DNA of 64,000 bases from Epinephelus fuscoguttatus (Eukaryota; Chordata; Actinopteri; Perciformes; Serranidae): NCBI RefSeq assembly GCF_011397635.1, contig NC_064773.1:4265782-4329781 (forward strand). The letters are read 5' to 3'. Below the pieces are notes generated by a model that did not search any database, was not told the DNA's origin, and worked only from the letters and a program-made list of their open reading frames with translations. A program made the position numbers and the translations under genes. Of this stretch, positions 12,060-23,838 are shown piece after piece (the first letter of the stretch is position 1; each line of letters begins with the position of its first letter).

Positions 12060-13900
12060 ACTAGTTTATTGACAAGTTTTCACATGCAGCAGATTTGCTT
12101 TGGAGTATTGGTGCATGACATAAACATATTTATAGATATGTTATAGATAGATAAAGCGAGTATTGCTAAAAGTCAAGAGACATGAATATGATATGGAAGA
12201 AAATCCCATTAAAGTATTTTCAAATATATGTGCTATATATCTGAATAAAAGAAGTAGAAGTGGTAGTTACCCGCAGAAATGTACAAAACTGTTGTCAAAG
12301 GAACCTGCATAATCTGACAATATGAAGTATAAGAAGATTGTGTGCATGTAAAGAGCACAGCACTGAAAAACAAGTGACACTTTAAATGTTAAGTTAGTTT
12401 CATGAAATATATATATAAAAAAAAAGATTAAAACATAATAGAAGCAAAAATAAATAAAAGAATAAAGAAGAATAGTGCAGGACTTAAAATCAATACAATA
12501 ATTAAAAGTAGAGTAAAACCATCACTTCACCTGATAACTAATGTGGATTATTCAAATTAAAAAAAAACACCTTTCTATTGTTATATTTCTATTTATCTAT
12601 TTATTTTATCTAATTTTATTTTATTTTATTATACTGTTTTAACTCATGAATTGTGATGTTATATTTAGTCCTATAAATATTTTAGTAAAACGTTTCTGAC
12701 CATTAATTTTGGCACCAATGAGAAAATTGTAAAGACGAAGAAAAGGATGAATTAATATGAATTAAAGATGAATTATCATATTGCTTTTAATGTTTTTAGT
12801 TCAAGTTCTTTATATATATCATGTGCAAGAAATACAGAGGAGCTGTTGTTGGCAGTTAAAGTCTTAGATCTCAGGCTCCCTGAGCAAAGATCATGCAAGT
12901 AAAAACAAAATTAGAATCTGAAGTTAAAATAAGAAAAGATAGATAAATAATATAGTAAAAATTAAAAGTATACCATATAATAGTGCAAGTTAAAATAAGA
13001 GATAAAATCTAATATGTTTTATTTTATTGATAAAAATAATAAAAAAAAATATATTTATCAAATTGTATTAATTAAATTATTCATTATTTTTATGAATTAA
13101 AAAATAAAATAACATTTTTTTCCCTGTATTTTTTTTTTTTTTTTTTTTGGTATTAATTTGTTATTGATTCATTCATTTTCTTCCTACTTCCTGTTTACCC
13201 TCAGGACTGTACTTTGTACCAGAGCCCTTGTCTTCTCCTAAACCATTTTATCTAACACTGGGGAGTTAGAGTGCTTCCAGTCCTGATTGTTTGCGGGCCA
13301 GTGTGAGTTGGATATTAGCTCAGTGAAATATGACAGTGCTGCGTGATTGTTGAGTGGAGGAGGTGAAAGGAAACAAAAACGTAACTTAGGGTCTGTTCTT
13401 TAGGCTTTGTGATTCTGTTGATATTAATAGTCATTATAATATTGTAATATTAGTAGGCATTATAAAATAGAAGAGGGTCATGTTGTTTCATAGCAGCTCA
13501 TCAAAGCACAGAGAAACTTTAATTACAGTTCATTAACTTACAAATCCAGTAGTGGGCGATATTGCATAGTCTGCTGAAGGCCCTCCTCTGGCGTGCAGAT
13601 CACATACAGTGGTGACAACTTTGTATTCAGATCCCCTGCTTATATAAATAACAGTGTGATGATATTGATGCCACAGGTCCAGCGGTGCATTGTGGGGCAG
13701 GGCCGCTCACAGCATGATGCACAAAGATGGTGGGAATTAAATCTGCTCTGAGCTTTAATATCTCTGAGCTTTGTCTTGCTCTGCTTGGTCTTTGCAAACT
13801 GGTGTGCACCAAAATGTGCCTGCAGTGACTTCCCAGTGCAGTGGAGCCTGTTATATTCTCCGGCACTGCTCTGTGCGGTCATTTGATTCAATAAAGATTT
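12060..13900. other. AT-rich intergenic DNA upstream of crebl2
   Basis: No ORF or RNA gene can be supported. It contains long A/T-rich low-complexity runs, including a T tract near 13127-13148. The region from about 13480 is more balanced in composition and may hold distal crebl2 promoter sequence. Confidence 0.45.
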
Positions 13901-13929
13901 ATTGACAGAAAGAAAACACAAAGTACAAC

Positions 13930-13950
13930 TGACGTCACCGCGTTACGTCA
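13930..13950 (+). promoter_or_regulatory. Two CRE sites upstream of crebl2
   Basis: A full palindromic CRE, TGACGTCA, is at 13930-13937. A variant, TTACGTCA, is at 13943-13950. They lie about 210 bp upstream of the crebl2 start codon, where a promoter or 5' UTR is expected. CREB/ATF-family bZIP proteins bind such sites. Binding in vivo is an inference. Confidence 0.6.
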
Positions 13951-14152
13951 GCAGGAAACACGATGTAAACACAGCTAAGCAACATCACGCCAACTCTCTC
14001 GGTTAGCTATTGTCCGTTTTATTCACATGAGCGCGGATTAACTTTAACTTTATCTAATTATATTTTCTTATTGTTTATCCGCAGCTGTATCTCTGAACGG
14101 AGCTGTTAGCTGTGGTAGCTAACGCGAGAGCTAGCTGCCAGCCTTCACCAAA

Positions 14153-17100
14153 ATGGATGATAACAAGGTAAGAAGCTAAAGGCTAACGGCTAACTGTGTG
14201 ATTAAATACAGATAATTATCACAGTTTAATCGACGTTATGTTACAGCCAGGACGGTGTTAATGTTAGTTATCAAGTCAGGTACTAACTGTACGTTAACCA
14301 GTTAGTTTGTGAGGCCAGCAAAGGTTGAATATGTACGTTGTGCTGCTAACTGCAGCTAGCTAACTGTGTGACAGGGCTAGCTTGATATTATAACGTTGTA
14401 GAGAGTGAAAATGAAGCCATAACTCTGAGCTTTAAGTCCTTATTGTGGGCTGATGACATGTAGAAAAAGTAAGCACTCATATCTTTATTAAAAATATATA
14501 TATTTTAACAAGGTATTTTTATTAGCTGCACAATAAAGTCATACAGAGTGCTAATAAACAATCACAGAAGGGACGAAAGAACAACCCCACACACCCATCA
14601 ACACAAGAACAAAAAGAGCCAGACCAGTCAAAGGGAATTCCAAAGATAGAAAAAATAATAAAATCATAAATGACCGCAAATTAAAGAAGCACTTCTGAAT
14701 ATTACCCAAAAAAACCCACCATAATTTTGAACTCCTTTGCTGCTCGGCAAGAAGCTCACGCTACTATTGACTTAAACACCACATTCCTTCGGAAAACTCT
14801 CTGGGACAATCCCTGCATCCCACATCTGATTACAGACGGAACTTACTCTCAGTTGCAAGTTAGATACACCTACAGTGGCTAAAACTAATGCAGTCTAACA
14901 CTCCTGTAGTAAGTCACCCTTTATAAAGCTGATAATGTCCAGTTTGTGCTGATTGAATAGTAGAATCTGTTTAGAGGATGTAGTTTGTGCTGCTGACTGT
15001 TGAATTGTATTACATTATATTGACTGGTGTCCCTATTATTTTGTCCACCCTGTTCTTATCTGTCAGGGTCAATGGATGTAGGAGGTGGGGACGGGTGGAG
15101 GAAGAGGGGATGGAGTTGATATAGGGTGTAATGGGAGAGTGGGGAAAACAGATTAATAAATGTTTAAAACAGACAGTAAATAAAAAGTCATAATTAATCT
15201 GCACGTTAACAGTGATCGTAGGTTGATCCACGACTCTGTGTTTTGTTGTCAGATGGTGGCTGGTAAAGTGAAGAAACCCGGCAAACGTGGCCGCAAACCT
15301 GCAAAGATCGACCTGAAGGCTAAACTGGAGCGAAGCCGTCAGAGCGCCAGAGAGTGCAGAGCGAGGAAGAAACTGAGATACCAGTACCTGGAGGAACTGG
15401 TCTCCAGTAAGGAGAGAGCCATCTGTGCCCTGCGGGAGGAGCTGGAGATGGTAAAGACACAGTTTCCTCATGTAGACATTGTAAAAATACAGATTTTTAA
15501 ATCTTATCATCCCCTACGCCATGAGAGAGAGAGGCGTGACTCAAAATGTAATGTTGAACTCGCTCAGATAAATCTTTAGTTTTCTCCTAAATGTGTTGGT
15601 GAATTAAAAAAACAATAAGGAAGCTGTCTGGTTACAAACCTTTGTGAATCAGGGTTATTTTTAAACTGGGTTCTCGCCCACAGACATTTGGAAAGAAGAA
15701 AATGTTGATGAATCTGACAAATTTTGTTTGTATTCAGAGGTTAAGATCAAATCTGTGTGTACAGGTGTTTCACGATGAGCACCCTTCAGCTTTATTCTCC
15801 TTGTTAGTAGTGTAATAATTATATATTAAGTTTGAATTCAGATTCAAACTAAGATATTTCAATTATAGAGGAACACATTAAAAAGATAAACAAACAAAAA
15901 CAAAGTTGGAAAAACGCTACAAAATCACAATCAGTGGCATTTTATTAAATCCTAAAACAAATAAGTAGCATTGAGATATAATAATTTATGTCGATCAGCC
16001 TGTGAGTCTACATCATTAGGTCTGATTAAGATAGAATATGTGGGGAAAAAATGTAAATTTCCTCTGAACAAAATCCTGTTTGTACAAAAAAGGTCAAAGA
16101 GAGCAGCGGCATCTGTAGCTGTCCTTTGGAAATAAATTATTATACTATCATCTTAAAACAAAGCATGTCCGACTGCACGAGTGAGAAGATGATGATCCGT
16201 CATATCAGTGGATCTCACTGGTTTTACTTCATTTAACTTGTGAGAACATTTCACCAGTGTTGGTTCATCACTGCCACCACAATGAATCTCAGCAGGTTCA
16301 CTGAGTTCTCTCCATCATTTTATCGTGACTTGTGGAGTTAAAGAGTCACGAGTGAAAAAACATTTCCTGCAGTCAGAGCTCCAGCCTGTCAGCGAAGAAG
16401 GAAACACAGTAGAGACACTGTTTAGGTGCCTTAGGTGCCTTAGGCGGTGATCACACAGAAATGAGACGCTAGAGACGCGGATGCTTCAAAGACACTTGAA
16501 ACGCTAGAAGCGCTTATTCAGTGCACGCTAGCTACTGGCGTCTGACACTCAAAAAGTTGAAAATATTGTCACTTTTCAGCGTCTATGCGCGTCTAAGAAG
16601 AAGCGTCTACAAAAACGCGTGTCCAAAAAGAAGCCGGAAAAACGTCCATCTAAAAAGACGCTTGAACGCTGGTCAGACGCGCTGTATCATAGGAAAGCAA
16701 TGGTTTTACTGGCGTCACGTTTCTGGCGTTTCATCTCGGTGTGATCGCTCCCTTAAACCTGCATTCTTTATAATGGCCAGCAGGGGGCGACTCACCTGGT
16801 TTCAAAAAGAAGTCAGCTTGTTGACCTTACATCTCACTTGATTTCTTACCTCAGAAAACATTTTCCTGTTAAAGGATAGTCTGAGTGGGTGGAAGTTCGC
16901 TGCATAGATCAGCCTCTCATTGGGCGGAACGAGCCACCCGCTGAAGTCCCGCCCTACCACCTCCGGTTGTGTAGCAGTTTTCAACACGTCCTTTACTAAC
17001 TTCTGCGGTGTTTGATCTTGTGGGGATGTAGCCATTTTTCTGCCATGGTTTGCGTCCTGTAGGCGATATTTTTGTGAGCGTGTTACACCAAAACCTGTTT

Positions 17101-19096
17101 CCCCCCGGCAATATTTTTGCAAGCGCACCGTTGCTGTGGCACTGCCAAGAACGATTGTGATTGCTTGAAAGAAATACAAGCAGCTGGGGCGTTTTTTTCT
17201 CCAATCTTAAAGTGAGAGTCAGCCAGACCTTTCTTTTCTTGAGAAAGGTCTGGTGAGCGAGACTAGTTAAAGGATAACTTTGGTATTTTTCAACCTGGGC
17301 CCTATTTCCCCATGTGTATGTGTGCGTATGATTCATAGGTACAACTCGTTCTAAAATTGGTTCAGTATTGAGGGAGGCGGATGCAGCCGGGAGCTGCAAA
17401 ACGAGCTAAAACGATAACGGGGGCAAATGCGTCCCGTATAAGTTTGTGCATTAAAAGTGCTTTTTTTCACCACTGACCAGTTCAGATCGCCAGTGCTATC
17501 TCTGTAAATAACATACTAAGTGTTTCGAACATTGTTTATATAACATTACCTCCACTGTGTCTGTAGCTCTCTCTACTCGTGGGACAGCCGTTTTCTTGAG
17601 GAAGAGGTGTTTCGGGTTTGGATGTCTTCTCTTCTTCGGCTGGCAGTAGTCATCTTGGGAGAAGTGAGCACTGCAGACCTGATGGTCTGCAAGGCGCAGT
17701 GTCTGGACAGGAGTGTTAGCATCCATTTGTTGCACAACTAGCCACAACTTCAGCATCTCGCCGTCCGACAAAGGCAGCCTGTGAAAGCTGTACGGGGTGT
17801 TGCGCGACATCCTGTTCTTGCAATTCGAATAAGCACAAACACGAACCATTGTTTTCAATCGATGCAGTAAAACTCTCAGCTGTACTCCGGGACAACCAGC
17901 GCCACTCTGAGCGGCGCTCTGCATGGCTCCTGTGTTTTCTTCCGGCAACAAGCAAAGCTCTCAGGAGATGACGTCACACACAGCTTCACAGAGGTGAAGG
18001 GTAAGGGAAACGCTTAGTATGCTATTTACAGAGATAGCACTGGTGATCTGAACCGGTCAGTGGCGAGAAAAAGCATTTTTAATGCGCAAACTTATACGGG
18101 ACGCATTTGCCCCTGTTACCGTTTTAGCTCATTTTGTGGCTGCCGGCTGCATCCGCCTCCCTCAATACTGAACCAATTTTAGAACGAGTTGTACCTATGA
18201 ATCATACGCACACATACACATGGGGAAATAGAGCCCAGGTTGAAAAATACCGAAGTTGTCCTTTAAGTTTATGGTCTTGGTCACTGTCTTCTTCAATACA
18301 GCATGATGCTCATTTTGTAAATTGTGGTCCCATTTAGACTAAAATAAACGATTAGCATCACACGGCTAACGTTACCCAGCGGTTATTAGCAGGTGTAACA
18401 ACAGAGTCCAGCTGCTCAGGTGTCAGTGTGAGATTAACGGTTTAGTGTTGGATGTTAACCACTGCTGCGTGACAAGTAGGCATGAGATCAGTTGTGCTGT
18501 GTTAGATCATGCTAACCAGGCAGAGAGGGCAGGAGAAGGGCAGCCCTTAAGTGCTGTGTCAACCCCCAATCCCTCCACCATCACAACTGACCCTTCGCTA
18601 AATCCCACCACCAGAAGCATTTTCATTGACCCCGCAATTTTATTGGGAAAAAAAAAGGTGGGACTGTAATATGGTCACTTCTGGCTCCAGAAATATCAAG
18701 ATAGCGACAGCCAAAATGTTGAGGCTTCAGAATGGGAGTCCACAAACCCACGGGCGATGTCACTGTGGCTACATCGACTTCTTCTATACAGTGAGCAGGT
18801 GGTACACAGCTGATGTCCCACAGCTTCACAGATACTGTCACATCATCAGAAGCTGCACAAACATCTGGATTTTTATCATTTGGTAACAAAACACTATTTG
18901 TCCGTCACATCCCTTTTATCTTTGTTGTTTTCTCCTGCAGTACAAGCAGTGGTGCTCAGCCATGGATCAGGGGAAGATCCCCTCAGAGATTAAAGCTCTG
19001 CTGACCGGAGACGAACAGAAAATGCCTCAAAGTGGCAGCAGCACCAAGACATCCAAGAACAACAAGAACAGCATCAGCAGCAACGGTCAGGGTTGA
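14153..19096 (+). CDS. crebl2: cAMP-responsive element-binding protein-like 2 (CREBL2), complete
   Basis: There are three coding exons: 14153-14167 (MDDNK), 15253-15450 and 18941-19096, joined at GT-AG sites with no frame break, giving 122 aa (human about 120). Residues about 12-22 are a lysine/arginine-rich stretch (KKPGKRGRKPAK). Residues about 29-45 form the bZIP basic region with RQSARECRARKK, followed by a short leucine zipper (Leu 46, 51, 54, 65, 69). The next segment, YKQWCSAMDQGKIPSEIKAL, is the CREBL2-specific block, and the tail is Ser/Asn/Lys-rich. CREBL2 is a small nuclear bZIP factor related to CREB and linked to metabolic gene control. The start is fixed by the conserved MDD and by TCACCAAAATGG. 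Intron 2 holds several transposons. Next to gpr19, as in mammals. Confidence 0.97.
14168..15252 (+). other. crebl2 intron 1
   Basis: It is bounded by GTAAGA and a TTGTTGTCAG acceptor. The sequence is partly AT-rich. No repeat boundary or other gene could be supported. Confidence 0.6.
16443..16752. mobile_element. PIF/Harbinger-like MITE in crebl2 intron 2
   Basis: The ends GGCGGTGATCACACAGAAAT and, inverted, GGGAGCGATCACACCGAGAT form imperfect terminal inverted repeats. TTA flanks both ends (16440-16442 and 16753-16755). It is internally rich in GACGC/GCGTC phrases. About 310 bp, no coding capacity. Confidence 0.65.
16755..17266. repeat. Unclassified interspersed repeat sequence, crebl2 intron 2
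   Basis: It contains the phrase ATGGCCAGCAGGGGGCGACTC and ends with a short hairpin, CCAGACCTTTC / GAAAGGTCTGG, at 17222-17253. The minus-strand ORFs here do not resemble a known domain. It is probably old mobile DNA with unclear boundaries. Confidence 0.35.
17271..18262 (-). mobile_element. TTAA-flanked Kolobok-like element with a THAP exon
   Basis: Long terminal inverted repeats of about 170-200 bp start AGGATAACTTTGG and end CCGAAGTTGTCCT. Each end is flanked by TTAA (17267-17270 and 18263-18266). A THAP-domain exon lies on the minus strand between them. TTAA duplications plus a THAP domain are features of the Kolobok superfamily; piggyBac also uses TTAA but lacks THAP. The element is too short to hold a full transposase, so it is a deletion derivative. 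Confidence 0.75.
17496..17849 (-). pseudogene. THAP domain exon of a transposon
   Basis: The minus-strand frame from ATG 17849 begins MVRVCAYSNC and carries the THAP zinc-binding pattern: Cys-x4-Cys near the start, a conserved Trp (KLWLVV), Cys-x2-His in VCSAHFSQDDY, and the closing proline in TAVPRV. After ERATDTVEV the sequence reads GGTAATG, a possible splice donor, and then degenerates. This is a DNA-binding module of a transposase and not a host THAP gene: it sits inside TTAA-flanked inverted repeats and no further exons follow. Confidence 0.75.
18640..18800 (-). repeat. Interspersed repeat, second copy near 58.96 kb
   Basis: Read on the minus strand it shares the order 'GATGTAGCCAC', 'TGTGGACTCCC', 'GAAGCC' and 'TCTGGAGCCA' with 58955-59170 on the plus strand. 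It is a dispersed family with unclear ends. The ORFs across it are not conserved. Confidence 0.45.
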
Positions 19097-19945
19097 ATCA
19101 GTCCGTCTGAGACCGAGAGACTGATGATATGAAGGAGGGAAACTGCTGCTGTCAATCATCATTAAGCAACACAAACTAACCTGCAGTCTCACAGCGACCT
19201 GCACATAGTAATAATCTTTGTTTCATAGATACACACGTACGTAGTCCCTAAAGTTTCAGACCATAGTAAGCTTCAACATTAACACATTTCTTCTGCAGTA
19301 CACCGCTTCATCTGTCCTTCAGCAGAGACTGTTTCTGGTTTCTTTTCACAGGAAAAACAATGTAGTTATTCGGTGAATAAATCGTGTATGTGTATGGCTT
19401 CGGTGCTGCCCTTCATATTATATTTATACATATAAAGCACACTGTGGTTCGACAGTATATATTCTAAATGTGACCAATCATCTGCAGGTGTCTCCAAACA
19501 ATAAGATGGCCGCCCTGCTGTAGCATTACAATAAAGATCAGAGGAATCTGAATGTACAGTGACGTTGATCAGAGGTCTGTTGGATATATTTTTGTATTTG
19601 TATTTTATATATCGGCTCAGAGGGAGCGTGTTGTGTTTGTGAATGTTTGTTTCAGCTGAACGAGTTGGCGTCTGTAACCAGAAATTCGACCTAAGTAATA
19701 AGTAGGTTTACTTCCCACGGCTTCTGTTTACTGTGTGTTTCTCTCTGCTCACCTGGATCCAGTAGTCGCAGCATCATTTCTCCGTCACTGAGGTGATGAA
19801 ACTCCTCGTGAACGTTTGTGCACTTTTTTTTTTAATATACGTATTTGGCAGAAGCACTTTGTTTAATGATTGTTTGAGGCTTTGCAACAATATCTGTGTC
19901 TGAACTCTTTCTTTGTTAAAGGAAATAAAAGTGTGTTTGACTGAC
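19097..19945 (+). other. crebl2 3' UTR
   Basis: Sequence after the crebl2 TGA. AATAAA signals occur at 19376-19381, 19530-19535 and 19924-19929; the last is followed by a GT-rich stretch, GTGTGTTTG. No other gene seen. Confidence 0.6.
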
Positions 19946-22309
19946 CGATGGACGAGTCCGAATCATAATTGATTTGTTTGCATTAGTGGTTTGATCCTTT
20001 GCTCCTCCGGCCCACATGTCGAAGTATCCTTGTGCAAGATACTGAACACCAAAAACTACATCCTGCTCTCCTTGCAAAGGTTGGCCTACTGAAGTACAAG
20101 CTACTTTTGCCAAAACTCCCACTGGAGATCTCATTGCCATTAGCCCCTTTTACACTGCCAGATTTTCCACAAATGTTGGCCTGTCTTGCCGGCAAGCTGC
20201 GAGCGTTTAGACACAGAGCCGGACTGGCGAGTTGATCCGAGGTGCCCAATTTTCCGCCTTGTAGGGTAGACATATTGGTGGAACCTTTTTGGTTTAAAAA
20301 GAACGAGACGCCCTTCCGCAACAGGAGGGGCTGTTGATGACTTGCACTCCCCGATTTTGTTTTTGTACTGCAAATGCTGAAAAAAAACTGATTGGGCTTT
20401 CCTGCAAATTTGCACAATTCCTATTCCCTAAAAAGGGCTGATTCCCCTTCAATATAAGGATAAAGGAGCTCACTCAAAGACTGTGATGCCGTACACGTGA
20501 ATGTTTTTCTTCTGCTATTCATCTACAACAATGCAACTATCCAAATTGTCCCACCATCTGCTGTTTCAGCCAGGCTTGATGAAGATGAAGTTGATCCAAA
20601 GCCTTTGTTTCTGGCAAACTTAAAAGCGCGGATGCTGACTTGGACCAAACAATACCGGGCCCAGCAGACGGCGTCCATTTGTGAAGTGGTGCAGCAGTGT
20701 TAAGTTAAAGTGTGAAGTTGTCATTAGACCAAACACCGCAAACAAAACGTAACCAAACTGGTAGTTGTCTGCAACAAATCTGCACCCTCTGCTTTTTAGT
20801 GACCTAAAACTCCACACTTGCACATGGACAAGAGGCTGAACCATGGGGGACAATACTTAAGATATATCTGTATACATGTAGACTGGGCTGATGCTCTCTT
20901 CAAAGCCACCAGACTCCTTTGACAGAAACAATAATTATACCTCACAGAACACAGGAGTTGCCGTCTAACGCTGCCTCGATCAGTTTGTTTGTGCTGTTGT
21001 GTGACTTTGGTGAATCAATTGTGTTTCTGTCAGTTACCTTTCGGAGTTTCTTATCCCTCATGTCAGTGTAATGCCACATGTGAAAGTTGTTTTAGTTCTA
21101 CCAGGATCATAGAAACTTTGTAATTAATGAAACCCGTAGAGAACATTAATTGACTTGTTTATACAGCCCAGATAAAGGTAAAAGTGGTCTCTGTTCAAAG
21201 ATAAAGCCGTTATAATAAGACGTGGATAAAGACAGAAATCACAGAGTCCGTTTGTGTCTTTGCTTTTTGCTGATTTTACTAAGTATATTTAAAATGATAA
21301 AAGAATAATTTATTTGTACAGAGCAACTGGAACATCATGTGTTGGAAACGTATATGCATCTCATGTTGTAACTGAGTATAAAGCATGGACCTTCAAATCA
21401 CAGTATAGTCGACAGTTTACAGAAAGACAATTGATCACGCAGTGTTTTTTACAAGCAGGTGAAACGGACAGGTGAGACTCGTCTTCGGACAAGTGGATCA
21501 GACTCTGGTGCTGCAGCAGATGTCGTCAACCTAACGTCTGGTTACCTGTACGTCCTTCGCTGTGTTAAAAAATAATTTAACTTGATTAAATGCCTGCTGT
21601 GTTTATTACTTATCAGAAAAAATAAATCTGTTGGATGGACCAGAAAGTTTTGTATTGTAAGACGGTCCATCTCTCATCCAAGAGGCTTTTCCAGTTCTCC
21701 GATCTGAAGACTGAAGAGGCCTCTTGCATGAGAGATGGACCGTCTTCGAGAAATTCAAGCATGTCCAGTTTAAGGTACTGGTGAGACAAAGAAATACAAT
21801 TCAGGAGGACCAGTTGGCGTAACAGATTAATGGGTTTAAAAGAGTTTTATGCAAACATGTTTACAGTTGTCCCACATTCAGACTGTAATATTAGCATGTT
21901 AGCATGCTTTGTCAGCCTGAGCTGTTTGATCTCAAACATGACGAAGGATTTTGAAACTGCAGCATTTCAAGATTTTTAATTTGGTGCTGAATCTAACAGC
22001 ACATGGAAAAGAAGAACAACTTCCTGGTAGAGTTTCGGAGTATCGTAAATGCTAGGTGAGTATTTATGGATTAACTTATTTGTATTTTTAAATTTTGATT
22101 ATAATACAGGGTGTACAGTTCTCCAGACATAAAGTTATTTGAGCTCTGAAAAGACACTGAACCAGCAGCACCAGAGTCTTTACTGGTTTCACCCCTAGTT
22201 TAGTTGGAAATTAGAAGAAATCAATGTACAAGTGAATACAGCTTTATGTGTGACAAATATTACAAATGAATTCCCTCCTAAGTGTTATTGTATGTCACTA
22301 TTTGTAAAA
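19946..22309. other. Intergenic DNA between crebl2 and the Harbinger/hAT nest
   Basis: No gene supported. Near 20015-20050 there is a phrase like TCCTTGTGCAAGATACTGAA, common in fish interspersed repeats. A possible transposon end, TTAGCCCCTTTTACAC, is at 20147, and a similar end in inverse orientation is near 57870. The short ORFs are without domains. Confidence 0.4.
21658..21747. repeat. Short inverted repeat (hairpin)
   Basis: Left arm 21661-21686 (GACGGTCCATCTCTCATCCA...) and right arm 21719-21744 (...TGAGAGATGGACCGTC) are complementary with one mismatch and a spacer of about 32 bp. The arms resemble a short sequence widespread in fish genomes. It could be a fold-back MITE remnant. Confidence 0.6.
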
Positions 22310-22856
22310 TAAAGGCCCTGACACACCAAGCCGACAGCCATCAGTGAGCATCTGTCGGCCTAGTTTTTGCGGTGTGTCCCGCACCATCGGCACTTTGGCG
22401 TCGGCGGCTTTTTGGCCGATTGAGCATGTTGAATCGGCGGCAGAGCTTGTCGGTGAGAGAGATCACTCTGATTGGCTGTTCAGGTTTTATTTCCTCGCCC
22501 CTGTAGTGAGTGAATCTGCCTGTAGTGAAACCGGGGCTAACCGGTGCTTCCTCCTCAGGCTCCACTTCACTCAGCTGCCCCACAGACCCGCTGCTTCTTC
22601 CCACTTTAACCTGAATAACAAACCGGAGCTAGCTGGGAGCGGCTAGCAGAGCGTTAGCCGCAGCATGACCGGAGGGAAGCACAGCCAGTTAGCCTCCACT
22701 AGCCTCCCAGCTAGCCCCGGCTCTCCGTTTGGATCCAACCGGAGCACCGAGCCCTGGTTTGTTATTCAGGTTAAAGTGGGAAGAAGCAGCAGGTTTATCG
22801 GGCAGCTGAGTGAAGTGGAGCCTGCGGAGGAAACACCGGGACCGTCTGGATGTAAT

Positions 22857-23578
22857 CATAGACGTCGGAACCCCTGCACCCCAGCCTGCCTACCCACTGC
22901 ATTGTGCTTTAAAAAAACAAAGAATCTGAATATAAACTCAAATTGTCTGACTTAATTTATCTCTTTCATATCATTAATGCATAGATCTATGCTTTTGATG
23001 TGATATGCAACCTGCCTGACTACATACAGTAGCCTTGGCATCCAGGATGTTGTGTCCATCCTGCAAACCTTACAGCCCCAAACCCAAACCCGCTCCATGC
23101 TGTCCGAGGTGGAGAAGCTCGTTAAGCTCTGTCTGGCCCTGCCCATGTCTGTCGCGGCATCCGAGCGCTCTTTCTCAGCCTTGCGCAGGCTGAAAACCTG
23201 GCTGCGCAACACCATGATGCAGGAGAGACTAACACATTTGGCCATTATGAACGCTCACAGTGACCTTATGGATGAAAGCGATGTCTCGATCCTGCTTAAA
23301 ATCTTCATCAGTAGGTCAACTGAGAGAAGGTCCCCTTTTGGAAATGCATGAAAGCCCTGAGTCAGGAGCGCAGACTTTTCTTTTTTTCATTCAAGGTTAC
23401 AAATAATGTTATGTTCCTTAAATGGCTTGATTTAGTTATCAAAGTTTCATTTTCTTAACAATAAAGATGCCGTCTTCATCCATTCTAGTCCTTAATCATT
23501 GATCAGTGTGCGTGCTTCCCCCACCCCTCCCAACAAAAATCCCGCCCCCCCTCTCAGAAAATAGTTCCGACGTCCATG
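22857..23578 (+). mobile_element. hAT element fragment with perfect 8-bp target duplication
   Basis: GATGTAAT occurs at 22849-22856 and 23579-23586, directly outside the inverted termini CATAGACGTCGGAAC and GTTCCGACGTCCATG. An 8-bp duplication and a hAT C-terminal coding segment inside both identify a hAT transposon, internally deleted. Confidence 0.85.
23052..23351 (+). pseudogene. hAT transposase C-terminal dimerisation segment
   Basis: The open frame contains LCLALPMSVAASERSFSALR and LKTWLRNTMMQERLTHLAIM. This is the hATC dimerisation motif in which a conserved A-x-x-ERSFS-LRR-LK-LR block is followed by RL-L---N. It is typical of hAT/ZMYM1-like transposases of fish. The catalytic core is missing, so it is inactive. 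The frame ends in TGA at 23349. Confidence 0.8.
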
Positions 23579-23838
23579 GATGTAATAGCCCGTGGAGGTG
23601 CTGCAGTGCTCAGCTGCACAGATAGGAAACCCCTCGGCTGACAGGATGTACCACTCTCTCCCTCCGCTCTCTCTCACGCAGGCGCAGAACGTACGTGCCA
23701 CTTGGCCGTCGGATGTAGTCCGTGTTGTGTGTTCAAATGCAACTGACACAGGGCAACGTGAGGCGACGTAGACGACGCAACAGTTGGTTTTCGTCGCCGC
23801 TAGTTCTTTGATGTCGGTTTGGTGTATCCGCACCTTAA

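Larger units (their letters stand above)
22313..23835. mobile_element. PIF/Harbinger-type MITE interrupted by a hAT element
   Basis: The left terminus AGGCCCTGACACACCAAGCC matches the inverted right terminus AGGTGCGGATACACCAAACC. TAA flanks both ends (22310-22312 and 23836-23838). About 800 bp of its own sequence remain, with a hAT insertion at 22857-23578. It encodes nothing recognisable. Confidence 0.7.

Noticed and set aside
15010..15510. 166-codon open frame on the minus strand
   Set aside because: It is the shadow of crebl2 exon 2 on the opposite strand; the plus-strand bZIP translation is clear.
16802..17399. 125- and 160-codon minus-strand frames in crebl2 intron 2
   Set aside because: No recognisable domain; they run through repeat DNA and the inverted terminus of the THAP element.
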